A stretch of 64,000 nt of DNA from Oegoconia quadripuncta (lineage: Eukaryota; Arthropoda; Insecta; Lepidoptera; Autostichidae): assembly GCA_949316235.1 (NCBI GenBank), contig OX438741.1, positions 11,347,124-11,411,123 of the forward strand. The letters run 5' to 3'. Positions 46,901 to 61,900 of this stretch are shown here, piece by piece. Within the stretch, counting starts at the first letter, position 1, and the number at the start of each line of letters is the position of its first letter. The notes below the pieces were generated by a model that saw nothing but the letters and a program-made list of their open reading frames with translations, searched no databases and was not told the origin of the DNA. The translations under genes were made by a program, and so were the position numbers.

Positions 46901-49900
46901 AATTTTACTAGATAAAGCTTGATTGCCCAAAAATTATTTGTATTAGACAAGTTATCATGTTCAATGTCCATTCAATCTGCTTTTGAACAGCCAAGGCATG
47001 GAACTCCCTTCCGGCGTCAGTCTTTCCTGAATTCTACAACTTTGGGATCTTCAAGAGCAGAGTGAATAGGAATTTACTGGGATCGCGTGCTTGATCTTCG
47101 ACCACATCGTCCCTTTCCATCAGGTGAGATTGTGGTCAAACGCGAAACCAGTCAATCATAAAAAAACCATGGTTGCAGGTGACCAGAAAGACTGACGATT
47201 TCCATGCCTTGGCTGTTCGCATTATGAAATGAATGAAAAGCTGAACTGCTTAGTGTCATTTATTTACCCAAAAACATACCTAATTTATTAATAGATCCTT
47301 GGTATATTTTCATACATAAGTTAACGTCGTGGTTATTGCCTTATCTTTCAATATTTATAGCTTATAAATATTAGGGGATTTACCAGTGTCCTTAGGCTTC
47401 GCTATTCTTTATACTTACGACACACAGAAAGCATATACCTTTTACCGCGTTATGTCAAACTTAATACGGCTACTTTCAGTAAACGCAAAGCTAGTGTTAC
47501 TATGTACCAAATATTGTAAACCCACTTAAATTTTCCGAAATTCGCATTCCTCGCGACACCTTATTGCATTTAGCGGCGTACCTTATTGTACTTGGTAGCG
47601 TAAGTGCCGGTGAGCAGCGAGTGGAATATGATGATGGTCTCGTCCAGGTCCCACACGAACACACGGTCCGTAGCAGGTTCGGGCACGTGTTGCGCCGGCG
47701 ACGAGGATGTGTTCCGACGGCCTCGTCCCCGGCTTCTGCTCGTTGCGCTTTCGCTGGAAGGACGAGCCATATTCATGTCGGCAGTCAAAAATTTGTCGGT
47801 GCTGCTGTGACGGTTAATGAAACCTTTGTAAACGTTGAGCTTAAATAATAAAATAAAATAAAAACAGCCTTTATTGCTAGGGTTACGTATTACAATAGGC
47901 AGCTATTTGTATTAATTATATATATATTTTTTTTTGAATAAACTTATTTCTTAGTTTGTTTTCTTTTTGTTGTCCTCCCTCGCTTGTCTCCGACATAGGC
48001 CTCTCTCAAGTATTGCCATTCGCTTCTGTTATTTGTTTTTCTGGTCCATAGGGGACCAGCTGTTTCCTTTAGGTCGTCATCCCATCTCTTATATGGCCGT
48101 CCTCTTCTTCTCTTCCCGTCTCTTGGGTACCATTCTGTTACGATTTTGCTCCACTTATCTCTTTTTTCCCTCATAATATGTCCACTCCAATTCCATTTCA
48201 TTTCCTTTGCAACTTTTTCAACGTAGCAACCCTTAATACTCGCTCTCTAAACATGCTCGAGCATCGCATTATTTTGGAGTATAAAGAGTGAATTTGAAAA
48301 TGTAATTCCCATTAGCTGGTGACGCCACTCTTGATTACGAACAACTTTTCCCAAGGAACCGTAGTCGAATTCGACCAAAAAATTTTAGATTTCCCATACA
48401 AAATGAACCATTCTGAAGACAAGCTTTGGTATGGAAGTACAAATATATTCGGTTGAATCCGGCTATGGTTTCTAGTGGAAAGTTTACAAACAACTTTCAC
48501 CAGTCACCAGTAAACAGGATTATACTAATTAAATTTCAACAAGGGTTTTGCTCTACAACTATACAAATAGACCATAAAATAATTCTAATGATTCAGTCAG
48601 TAGGTTGGATGACACAATTATACGTCCATATATAAAGTAATGAAGTTCATTGCCATTTCCTTTGCCATAAGTTGAATTTCACAGTTGAGACCCTATTAGT
48701 CATCGCAATTAAAATAAAAACACCTTCTCGATCACTGCTATCATTCTGACCATCACTCATCCATATCTATCTAAATATTGCCAATCATCTCTTCACTGAT
48801 AATCATTATCATCATAGCACTCACTCACCTAACAACTTTCCGCCTTTTCGGAAGCCAGGAGCCCCGGGGATGCCATAGTGTTCCACAAGAAGCAAGGGAT
48901 CTACAGGAAAGGAAATTATGAGTGATTGTGATGGAAATATGGAATAGGAATAGGTAGTATGGGATACTATTTAGATAGTATAGCAGTAGTTTGATATTTA
49001 TTACTAGCCTCGGCTCACATGGAACTTTGTTTTCCCAGAGTATAAAGTAGGAATCATGTTTAAAACATTGCCCGCATTTTTACTTTCGCTCTGTTCTCAA
49101 TCTGATTGTATTTTTTTATATGTTTGTTACATGTTATCTTCATCAATTGTTTACCTAATTGGATGATTATTTTTTTGTTTGATCGGGTATACCACCAGTG
49201 TGGTCCAATATAAATTAGTTGAAGATATGATGATGAACTCCTGAGATAGAGAGCAGACCTTACTGAAGTCAAACACACAAAACCACTTTCACATTTTTCA
49301 TTATAAAACATTAGTATTAATGTATGACTTACTTCTTCAATTTAATTCAATTCTTTTAAGTAATGGCTTTCCTGTTTAGGATTCTGCCAGCATCAAGTCA
49401 GTCATGGGAGTGACAACATTGCAGATAACCGGTTGACAGATTTTTAATGTTATATATACCTCTTCAGTACTGGTAAATGGAAATTTTTTGTTTACCATTG
49501 CTAAAAGTAAGACAGTCACTGATTTTTGTAAAAATGTAAGAAAATCAAGAGCAAGTATCGAGTCTAGTAGGATCAAGCATTGCAAAGCTTACACACCAAT
49601 ATGAAGTTATTGGAATTAAACCTCATTAGAAAATTATAGTATAGGTGGCTACTCACCCAGAGTTCTCCCGACACCGTCTCCCAGCAGGGTGCACTTCATT
49701 CTTGATGGGTGATATAGGACTCGTGTCATTTATTGAAGGTAGCATGGACGATGGCGATTCTGGAATAATGTGTTTCGGACTATTAATTGAATGAAATTAT
49801 ACCACTAGGCACTTCAGTACTTACAAAACTTTATTTTAATTAAACAAAGTAATAGATTGCGCTCGGGGCTACTATATCTCATACATAAGATTTGTCGACA

Positions 49901-52900
49901 TCAGCAGCCAAACTATAAGCCATCCAGCTACAATATAATGAAGGTTGCAAGAAGTCACTGGATGCAGGTTATTCCCAACTTTATAAATTAATAGGGGATA
50001 CCGGCCAAGAAATATATTTCAAGACAGTTCATCATCATCATATCAGCCATGACGTTCATTGCTGAACATAAGCCCACCATAGAATTGTAGAGTTTACCAG
50101 GTTGTCTGTCTACATTGTGAGTATTTGATCATGTAGAGAAAAACACCGGGCATTCTCCTCTCCATAGCTCTTTGCATGACTTTATTACTGTTATAGACTA
50201 AACTACCTTTTTTACGTTTTACGTTTCTTAAGATAAAGATAAATGCTCTGTACTATTGCTGTGCCCATCAGGGTCCACAATTGATAGTTTTTACTTATAT
50301 TATTATATATATATTACAATAAAGAATTTGAATTTAATTAATTTACTATACATGAAACAACAAATTTATAAAACACAATTAAAAATACCTATATCTTATA
50401 AAAAAAATACGCCATCCAACTCGCTTCCGTGAGGCATAGTACCTAGTATGCTAGCGCTATTGCCCCGATTTCTTTTTTATTTACATTTAGGTATACTGAA
50501 ATCTCGTTGATTATTATGCGAAATGAGTAAGAGTTTGATCTCAATCACTGGTGGAAGGCTGCTCATCTACATGATGCTCAACTTATTTGTATATTTCAAA
50601 AAGTCAAAACACAATTATTTAACGTTACTGCTAGCAAATACCACCAACTGTTTAGTAAACCTAAGCTTAACACTGGAGTCACAGCAGTGGAGTAATTCAC
50701 AAATCCAGGCATCTGTACATAATGGATGTTGTTGGTACTTGACTGACACAAATACTAACGCCCGTATTTCAGAATGTTGCTTAAACGTAGATCTGCGCTT
50801 GAGCATAGTTAGAAAAAGATGCCGCTATACAAGATACATAAAGATGTCCCTTTTTAACTGTCATCAAGCGAAGATCTCCATTTTCCTGTTCATCTACTCG
50901 GTCCCCGTTCGTTCATGTCCCAGTTTGTCATTTTCCCCGTTCGTCCATTTCCCTGTTAGTCCATTTTCTCATTTGTCTATTCCCCGTTCGTCCAATTCCT
51001 CATTCGTCCATGTGGCAAGCAATATTTTTCAAAGTGGCACTGACTTCAGTAGGTTTTTAAAGTTTAAGATTAAAAACTAATTTCACTAAGAAGTGATCGG
51101 CGAATACTGTTACTGCACCATCACACCTACTAACCATGTCAGTTTGACAAGAGCGAGAGAAAATATTAAACAGTCAAGTTTCATCCTAACCTAATTGAAA
51201 AAGTTACCTACTATGTATACTGCAGGTACTACTTGTAACTATAACCATAAAAAAAAGAGTTAGTATAGGTTAGAATGTTAGATATAATTCTGCAAGCCTA
51301 GTACCTACTTAAAAAGTACTCGAATCGCCTGTTGCTTATTATTGTTTACGCTGTGACTAACCTCGATAAAAATCTTGATAACATACCATTTTCGCTGTCA
51401 GAATCTGACCAATAGTCAGAATTACCCAAGAAATTCAGTTCAGAATCACTTTCATCCTGTTTTTTCCGTTTATTCGAAGGATATTCTTCGTTTTCCTTAT
51501 TCATTACGTATTATTACAAGACAATCAACGACCGAGATCACAACACATCGACAACAGAATAAGTTTAGCAATTTTTACCCGTACAGTGTTACTTGTGTCT
51601 TTACCACTTTATGTATAACTTTTCTAACACTTTGCAAGAGTTAAACATGTAGTTTGAAGTGTTTACAAACAGTTTTTGTTTTACGACACTGGACAATTTG
51701 AGAATTCTTTGACACCGGCGCAAAGCAAAATCACAAACGTCAAAAACCGGAAGCAGGATTTCGTTTACGTTCTATCTCTCCTCTAGGAGAAGGCAAAGGG
51801 ATCTAGCCCATAACAGCCATGTCTTATTTCTCTTATTTCTTCAGTTAGTAAGTCAGTCTCCGTCAAAACAAGTAATACGTCGTATACTTGGCGTATACAG
51901 AGTCTAGTCACGGTCAAGTCATTCTTCAGTAAAGTGGCAGAATGCTTTACAAAAGATTTTGGCGGCTACTTGAGGGAACCCGAAAGCTCCGTTACGCACT
52001 TTAATTTACACTTCCCTTCACTTGTACACCATCACTAACGTTTGCTGCACAATATTCTGCCATTATTAAGCTTCAAAAGTTAGAATGCACAAATTAAAAG
52101 AATTATAAAGAAAAATGCTACTTCACTCGCCGAGTTCCCGCCAAAAAGCCGGATTTCGTTTACTATTGTGCTTCAGTTGGCAATGGATTGTTTTCGATGC
52201 GCAGTTTTGACTTAAGGACGCGTTCACAGTATTTAAACAACGATGCGCAAGGAGAACAACCACTTGTATTATGTACCGGTTGTTCTACACAATACAATCA
52301 GTTCAAAATAATTTCTGTTTAGGACTGCTGGATGCACTCACATCAATGATGGATAATGACGATGAGTACTTATAGCGTCTTAGCCAAGAAATACTATGAT
52401 ATAAATATTTTGACTGAGAATAGTACATTTTTTTTTTTTTTTTTTAATATGAGAGGGCGGCAAACGAGCATGCGGGTCACCTGATGGAAAGCAATCACCG
52501 CTGCCCATGGGCACCCGCAACACCAAAAGGGTCACAGATGCGTTGCCGGCCTTTGAGGAAGGTGTCCACCCCAGAATAAGTAGGGCAGCCTGAGCGATGA
52601 GGGATTCTCCAGCAGTGCTGGTACCCTCCTGGGGTACTAACTCTTTAAATACCGCTACCATTCTGGAGAGAGACTGGAAGGTGGGCCTCCGGGGCCCTCG
52701 CCCACCGGACGAAGCGCAGTGGCAAAATGCCACTACTCAGACGTCGGTCTTCTGCGAGAGGATGGTACTTCCCCGGTCGAGCCGGCCCATTCATGCTGCA
52801 AGCTAATAGCTTACAGCGTGGCTCTACCACTACATAGATATAAATATTCCATTTTAATCTTTAGTAATGCTTCCTACACACTATGCCGCGCAGTCATGAC

Positions 52901-55900
52901 CGGGCGCCGCAGCACCGCCGATTTGTAATAAAAAATATTAAGTAATTGTAATTTTGTTCTAACAATATGATCTGAAATTATTTATGTTGTATTATTGAAA
53001 ACAATAATAATATTTTGTCCAGCACTGGGACAATATAGGTTAATTTTAAAAAATGAATTATTACCTGATAATGTACCTCCTAAATGATATGAGGTATGTC
53101 CAGCGCTGCCGCTACTGCTTGGCGAGCTGACATACGGCGAGTAACTGGGAGTAGCGTAGTAACCGCTGTACTGAGCAACATTATGGTCCGCGTAGCCCGC
53201 TGCGTAACTGCTGTAGTCCTGCAAAAATTTCAATGTATAGTCGACAGCACGATAACACTACCAATGTAAGAGGTATGTGACGCTATCGGAAATGTGAACG
53301 CCTCGAGACCACCATAATATTGAAGCGAATAAAAACAAGCGATATAAACAAGTTTAGTTTGGTATAGTGGTTAGAAACGCTGCCTGCAAACCTAAAAGGT
53401 CGCTGGTTCGAAATATGTTTGTATGATGTATACGGGCATGTGTACCCGAGATACGGATGTTTTCATTTATTTAAGTATATGTACATATAAGCCTAGTTGC
53501 TTAGTGTGGAACTGGATGGCGATGTATATATGTATGTGCAAGGAAATTATTATTTATTTCCATGTAATTAAATGGGATAGCTCAAATAATAATTGCCCCA
53601 AAATAAAACTTATTGTCTTACTTAGACGCACATAAATTAATTGAATTATTTCCATGACAATTAAAGATCGACTTTGAATGTTTGCCTGTATTATTATAAA
53701 TTTCAAATTTTAATTTATATTTTTCTAAATGTATTTGTGTTCGCAAACCTGTTGTGCAGAAGGGAAGGATTGGGTTAACCCGCCGTTGTACGACGTATAC
53801 GCATAAGGCGACGGTTGCGCGCCGAAACCGGTGCTCGACACGCCCCCCATCCCGCTCACGCCGTACGCGCTCAGATACGTCGGCGTCGCTTTGCACGAGG
53901 ACCTGGGGAAAATAAGACTTGATAATTTATCAGCAGCATGCATCCTTACACTACGAGACTGGCCTAAAACCATTTTGATAATTACAGTGGTTCTTTCTTC
54001 ATTCAAAAGTATACAGCCAATAGACTGGCCGGCAACGCATCTGTGACCCTTTTGGTGTTGCGGGTGTCCATGGACTCCATGGGCGGCGGTGATTGCTTTC
54101 CATCAGGTGACCCGCATGCTCGTTTGCCGCCCTCTCACTGACAAGACTTACCTACTATACACTATTGCAAGTTAACATGTCGTATGATTTTTTTTACCTA
54201 TTATTAGAGTTGTGCGGCGGCGGGTACGCAGCGTACGGCTGATTATATAGCGTGGAGCCCACGTAGGAGGATGCCGCACTACTGCCGCCATATTGTTGCA
54301 TGCTAGAAATAAGCAAATAATAAAGATGTAGGAGCTTTAAAATATTTATATAACACTTGTAGTATTTGTTTTACAGATACAGGTCCACAATTCAATAACG
54401 CGTGATTCACCAGATTAGGTACGTATGTACCAATAATTTCAAAATATTATCTAGTTAGATAGCTATGGAGACGGCTGAAAATTTCAATTAATTCAGAAAC
54501 TAGTAAACTACCATAAATTTCGCTATATTCTTTATTGTTTGTGTATTCTCATAAATAGCAGATTTTTTACGCGCATTTATCACATAAATATTACTAACGC
54601 CACTAACGTCTTCTCGTTTACCAATGAGTACCATATACATACATTTATAGATAGGTACCCGCTACTGCAAAGTTGTAATGGGGGAGGACCTGATGACCTG
54701 AAATACAGGCTGCTGCCTAGTTTAGGCATCAGTCGCCCACAATTTTTATTTATAATTGTAATTCATCTTCTATAATACTGTAATGTATGAATTGTGGAGG
54801 GAAAAATAAACGAACTGCAACGTTTTTCGTACAGATATTCGTCAGACACAAACAAGATTATATAAGATTACTATTCTATAAATAGCAAATACCACCTACC
54901 AGCGTCACTACAATTTAGGTATTTAATTAAGACCACGATCCTTTTAGAGCTTCCTTGAACCTTACAAGTTCAATGACTTGTATATAGTATGTGTCGAATT
55001 ACGTCCATATCCAATATTGAGATGTGAACATAGTACCTATTTCCAATATAGAAAATGGAGGCTTTGTTTTGGTCTATGAATAAACAACAGACGTTAATAA
55101 ATAAGTTGTGGAATGAAGTAATAATTTATTTGATTTTTCGTTGTAAATGTTTGTGGCGTTTTTAACTTCCCTTGAAATAGATCGGAAACTGGTTGGAATT
55201 TAATATTTTAGACTTGTTTTTATTTTTAAGATTTTTAGAATGATTAGAATGGGGCTTGTATAATTTTCTTTATTTGCAAGCGATATATAAAAGTTGAAAC
55301 TCAAAATCCATCTCCAGATATTGATGCCTAAATATACTTTTTAATAAATTTATGTCAGCACAACTATCTACTTTGTGTTATTGCAATAAAAAACATAAAG
55401 AAAGCACGAGAAATGCAATTAAGTACGGAGCATACATAGGTATCAATTTATAAACGAGCGAATACAAAAACAAAGCAAAAAACACACGGTGTTGATCAAT
55501 ATTTAAATATACAAATATGATAAGCAAGAATTAATTTAATTTTTTAATGTTATTTCCAAGACAACTTTTGGCCGCTCCTTCATTGAATCTCCGACCGCTC
55601 CTCAATTGTAATAATGCGGCGATTAATAAGCAGAATTTCTTAATTAACAAACAAGGTACTGGAGCGATGACAAAACATCTACATCTATTTATGGAGCGTG
55701 ACATAATGTACCGTGCGCGTAATTTGATATTTTCATTTTTATTTTCTTTGACTTAAATTTGATTCATCTAGTTAGTGATCCTAATATTACTAGTTATAAG
55801 GATCTATTAGATAGTCTCTCATTTATTTTAATATAATCATATCTTCCCGAATAAGCTTCAGACAATTTTAGTGGAATCATAATCTTAATAAAACTATTGT

Positions 55901-58900
55901 CATAAGAAATCATGTTGAATTGACTTTGGTTTATTGTATCCGAATTTTATCATTTAGTTTATTTATACTTATGAACTGATGAATGTCACATAGCTTACAA
56001 ATTTTAATTATACCTATTATAATACTGGTACGGCAACGCAGACTGGTCGTAAGGCAGCGTCTCGCCGTACAGAGCTACGTCTGCCTCGCACAGCCCTGGG
56101 CTGCGCACCTCACTCTTGACGCCACCTACACCAATAGGGTTAAAGTGTAAGTAACAAATAGATTATAATTGCATAAATTGCATAATATAAATATTTATTA
56201 TTAATAGAAACAAGCAACGTTGAATGAATGCAAAAATTTCATGAAATATAAAAAATAATATTAATAACACAAAGCATGTACCCGCACTATCTTCATTCAT
56301 CAACCAGGCAACCGCAGACGATGAAGAGGTCGAACACAATCCACCTGCTGACGTCAAAGGCAGCGCCAGACCACCTAGCGACGTGTTCGAAGCGCATCCG
56401 TTCGCTAAACTACAGCTCTCCACCTCCGAACTACCAGGTAAACATAAGCTGTCGACAGCTGATAGGCTAAGAGCTGAGTTAGTAGAGGTCGTCGTGTTCT
56501 GAAAGAGAGTTGATGCGCCAGAGACTAGGAGAGCAGGGAGCGTTGCATCTTGCAGCAATGAAGGCGGTGAGTTTGATGTCGATTCAGATTCGCATGGACT
56601 TTGGTTGACTTCGCCTGATAATCTGAAAGAAAAAAATACGATAATTTAAATCGTTTAGTACTTTCCGCTTTAAAGTAAAACGTCCTTTGTTTAGACTTAG
56701 TAATGGTTAATTAAACTGTGTTTAACAAAACACTCACAGCTTAACACAACATAGGAAATAAAAAAACCATTAAAAGACTTTTCGACGGGACGGTTTACAA
56801 AGACGCCTTTGTAAACAGTCACTTATTTCAAATGTCTTAATTTCGGAAGGAGGAAAGACTAGCACAATAACACGGAGCACTTAACTGAAAAACATGGTTT
56901 AATCTTAAACGATTGCTTCTAGGAGCAACTTTTAATGTGGATGATAATAATGAAATTATTAATTTTGAGGTTTACACCTCATACATTAACATAAATACCA
57001 AAATGCATTATAATTTTGTACAGAGATGGACCATGCCCCGGATTATCATAAGAATACATATTTTATATCTCGTTTCAAATATATCCTATGGAGCAATAAA
57101 CTGATTCCATTGACTGACTGATTCATGCGGAAGGCTAATTATGTATTAGAATACTTTCCAACAATAATGTAAACGTATTTTTTGTAAAATAAATACTTTA
57201 AATTTTGTTTTAAATATTCATTCGCTTTCAATTTATGATACTTGTTATCTTCATATCTACCCACTATGTATGCCACCATCAATGACCTACTCATCATGTT
57301 ACTATCATGGTTTATAAAACAGATTGCACCAATTAAGATGTATTTTTCAAACAAATCACATGTTTATTTTAAATTAGCTCCATTAACAAATCAGACAAAT
57401 CAAATAACAGATGCCAGCGCAGACCCCTCATATATCGTGTGGTTGGTGGATTTATCTAACAAAATGTTTACACGTGTTCAGATTAATTTAACTCGTTATC
57501 ATCGCCTCGGAGTGTGGATGGTCTCGCGCTGCTTAATCATCTAGATACTCGGGTATCACATGTGACAGTGACGTCATCATGTTAATCAATATAATGTTAA
57601 AATTTTCTAAAGTAAGTAGGTAATGGGTCGATTAAGTGAACTTCGATGAATTGGCCTTCGACGTTGCATCAGGTACCTACCTACAAAAATAGTTTGAACA
57701 TTGGTATCACTGTGATGATGCCACCACATAATATGTTTAGTACATGGTGACTAGCGGGATGACTTTATTCAACATGAATTAAGTGTAACGGTTCAACATT
57801 ATAAAATTTTATAGTCATAAATTACCGCACATAAACTAAAAAAAAATATAATTTGCTTAGACAATAAAACTAATAAAATGGCCATTAATTAACTCGAAGT
57901 TATGCTAATAACTTGACATGACAACTTTTTTAATGTAGCACAGCACCTGTGTCAATCGATTTTATGAATATTTTTGTTTTATTGCGAATTGTATCTTTAA
58001 ATCACTGTTTTGCAAAATTATTTTGATTTGGTTAATATCGTTAAAACTGTAACCTCATAAAAATTTGCATGGTGACGTCAAATAAACGTAATAGAAAAAG
58101 GTCACAGTTACGTATTATACTTAGGTACTCGAGTAACTAACATGTTTGGACTTTGAAGTACTTAATAATAAGAAAGAAATAAGATTGTAAACAGTAATCT
58201 GTAAAATATTATTTAAAGAAATAAATTTTCTAAATAGCGCATAAGTCATTAAATGTTTTTATCAAATTCGTCACTTGAACAACATAGCCCTTGTATAGAA
58301 AAACGGAACCGTTGTTTATATTAGTTCGCGCCTTTTTCAAGTGTCACTTTGCTTTTTGCCGCCACTTCGAGCGTTGCGTTCAAACAACACTATCGTATAT
58401 CAAAAGAGCGCTCTAGAACGGAATTCTGATTTAATGTTAGCAGTATTGTCACTATCTTTTTAATTGAAAGCTCTTTTTAATGTTTCGGCTCTTTTCACTG
58501 TTCTTTTTACTCTCAGTAGTCCTCGTAAAACGGCTTAACTATGTCTAACAAAAGACTTCAAAGGTTTTGATTGTTGTGCATCCAAATGTCCTTCCTAGTG
58601 ACATTCCATATGGTGATGATTTATGTCACATTTTTAGTTTTATGTTAAGCTTGGCAAATTTTAATGAATGACATTAAAAAATGTCAAGGCCTTAACAAAT
58701 TAACTGCCGTAATCTCAAACATTTATGTTTAAACCTTTAGATATTGTCTATTAAAATAAACCTATTGTAGTCTGTGGACGATTTGCTAATTGTTATTTCT
58801 GCATTTTATTAGACACCTTTTATGTTCTGTAAAGATTCAGGGTCTGTATGTGAGATATCAGGATTTCCTTGTGTTTAGTGAAGAATTTTCTTTAATCTTA

Positions 58901-61900
58901 ATAATAATAAATAATCCTGCAATGTTTTGTTGTATTGCTCCACGTGTTGAGTTGACTCATTATTCCTTATATTAATAACGATCGAAAATAATACCTCTCT
59001 TACAGCCCTTCAACAGGAGCACAATGGCCGGCACACATTGTGAAAAAGAGAAACAAACCCTCGGCCGACTTACATCAGCAAACATTAAATTATAATTATG
59101 AATATAAATAATATGTAAAAAGTAATAGTTGCAACAATTAAAACTAAAACACAATACCAAATAAAATGTAAGTACACTATTTTACAATACGTTTTATATG
59201 TTATTTATTACCTTAGCTCAGTTGATGAAGCGGCAAGGTTCAAAGCACGTTACTTTAAAATATTACTTAATAACAAGATCTTAAGTAATGTATCTTTAAA
59301 AGTTTGTAAATAAAATTCTACGTCTATGAAATATCCATAAGATCATAATTTTGATCTAATATTTTATTAAAAGGTACCCTAACACCCAGTAGGCCCTTCA
59401 TTTACCATTTGGCATCCACGTGTCAAGCGCTTTGAATTCTATTAATTGCACGTTTTTTTGTCAACTGCCAAAAGTGGGTCGAAAAAACTACAGATGCGGT
59501 CGTAACCAAATGACACGAATGTTTTTGTTCCGCTAAATGACTAATGGAAGGGTTAAAAATAATATTGTTGATAACTTGACTTAAATCATTTTCCTTTTCC
59601 TAAAGTAGGAGAATATTTTTTAATGGATGATAATATCATTTTCATCTCTTGTGTCATACCGCGTTGCTATGCTTTTATTTAAATTAAAATACTACATTTA
59701 AGAATATCTTCGAATCGCTTCTCAGGTATTCAAGATTGACAAGTTCTGGAAATTTTACTGTCAATAAATTGCAAACGAGTTCGTAGTGAGCCTCGAGAAT
59801 AGAATAGATAAATAGAATAGAATATAAATACCTATAAAACAATACACATATATCAGGTACAGAAAGAGAAAATAATTAATAGGTATAATTTAAAACCAAT
59901 ACAATGTGGATATGTGTAGATGACAAAAACTCAAACATCTATTTTTACCGCGTAACTGCACGCCATCCGACACTCTAGATCCTGCCTGTCAAAACTAAAA
60001 AAAATCATAGCATGTAACGGAACGGAATTGCGTCAAAAAATTGATTTATATCACTCAAAACAAGCTGTTTCAAAAAACTAGAATATTTTACGATGTAGGT
60101 ATAGGCGAAAATATCGTCGTGTTAACCACTAATTAACCTAACTAATATTCATTCCCAAAACGGAATGTTGCTCGTTGAATACCGAATGCCATTTATCATT
60201 TCTTACGGTGTTCACTATTTGGAATTTTGTAACTTTTAACTCTGATGAATATGCTTATAGCTGTAATTTTTTGTAATTATTATTTTAATATTGAAATGGG
60301 AATGAGATAATGTAATATGATTAGTAGGTAGTGTTTTTTAACATTGTCTTCGTAACAAAATATTTATATTTATTACGAAGAAAACATTAAATACCACTCT
60401 GTATCTACAAATTCATCGGATTTGCCAAGTCTAAAATTGAAGGCCCAAAATCGACACGTAACATAAAACCCATTGTGCATCCGAATCACTTCCTTTGATC
60501 GAGGCGTGATAATTTGTGAAGCTCTCGTCGAATCAAGGGTGTGTCCCATCCCAATGGGGAATTTTATTAAGTAGCTCTTTTCACGGCAATTGTGTATCGA
60601 CAATATGGGGATTACAAGGGATTAAGAGCCCTTCTCATTGTGTTGTAGAGAGACCTCTCAAACATGAGAACTATTTTAGTGTAAATTTTAATTCAACATC
60701 GGATAGGTGGTTATGTTGAGTATGTACCTGAACCGAAATTAAGATTTATATGTAATTATTGCCTAATTTTATATGCGCTATTTATATTTACTTATTAAAA
60801 TAATGATGTTGTTTGAAAAGAATGATTTTGTTTTTTAAAGTATTACTCAAAGCTTATGTCAGATCTCAACAGCAACTCTATCCCAGGTCAGTGATGATTG
60901 GTACTTGGTATAAATTAATATACCAACGCCATTATACTTTGATTTTTTTTTCGGTTTTTTCAAGGGGAGCCCCCTTAACCAAATTGGATTTTGCATGTTA
61001 TTCATAGAATAATATGTACTGAAATACATAAATAGGTACCGACCATGAAACAATTCAATTTCTGGGGTATATAGGGGTTTATCAGAGAGCCCACGGAGCC
61101 ATCAACCAGGTTTTTTTGGATCTCATAGAAACTTATACCATGGACCTATGTTGGTGTCGATTCGGATGTACACCAACTAAACTAAACTATACTAAAATCA
61201 GTTTTGGAGTGGTGCCGTTGTATCGTACTGTTCCAGGGAGAAAGATACAGTACTACTTTAAAATTAAAGTGTGTCAATTTTCATAAATGGAAATGTCAAA
61301 TTGTTAAATTCATGAACGCAGCCATATTAGATAGCGCGTAAATAAAGACATGGCTACCAACATTATAAAAATATTACGATGCAATTACAAGATTAAACGA
61401 GTAAAGCCCCCCAGACGAAGAATCTAGCTGGCTATATGAAAATTCCGGCTTTCCATTCTCAATAATAATAATTACAAATTTTATTATGTGTCGATAGCTG
61501 ACAAATTATCTTATCTTTGTCCTCGTGTACCTACCATATTGTTAAATGTAGCCAAGCCTACCTATCCAGTCCTAGTACAAACGATTAAGATTTTTAGAGT
61601 ATGCCTATGAAAGTCTAACGAGAATTATTTTTAATTATTGTGCGACTAAACGTCGTCCTTTCCAAGATTTGTAATCGATGCTTACTTTAAATATGTTCAA
61701 TAAAATCTAAATCGATTGAGCTGGGACGAATACGCACTTATGAACCGGATTGTGTATGTGTAACCATCTATATAAATAGACCTGCATAGGATCTGTCGGT
61801 GAGAAGCACCGTCGACAAAATTCAAGCTAGTTAGATTTTATCCGACTTCAACAAAAGGAGAAAGTTCTCTATCAATATTTTTAATCAAAATCAAAAAATG

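Noticed and set aside
47564..47848. Plus-strand frames over the DLDET exon of eya
   Set aside because: Antisense shadow of a strongly conserved coding exon.
50523..51080. 185-codon plus-strand open frame
   Set aside because: Runs through a degenerate tandem repeat, low complexity at the end, no recognisable domain, and lies in an eya intron. Could be revisited with RNA data.
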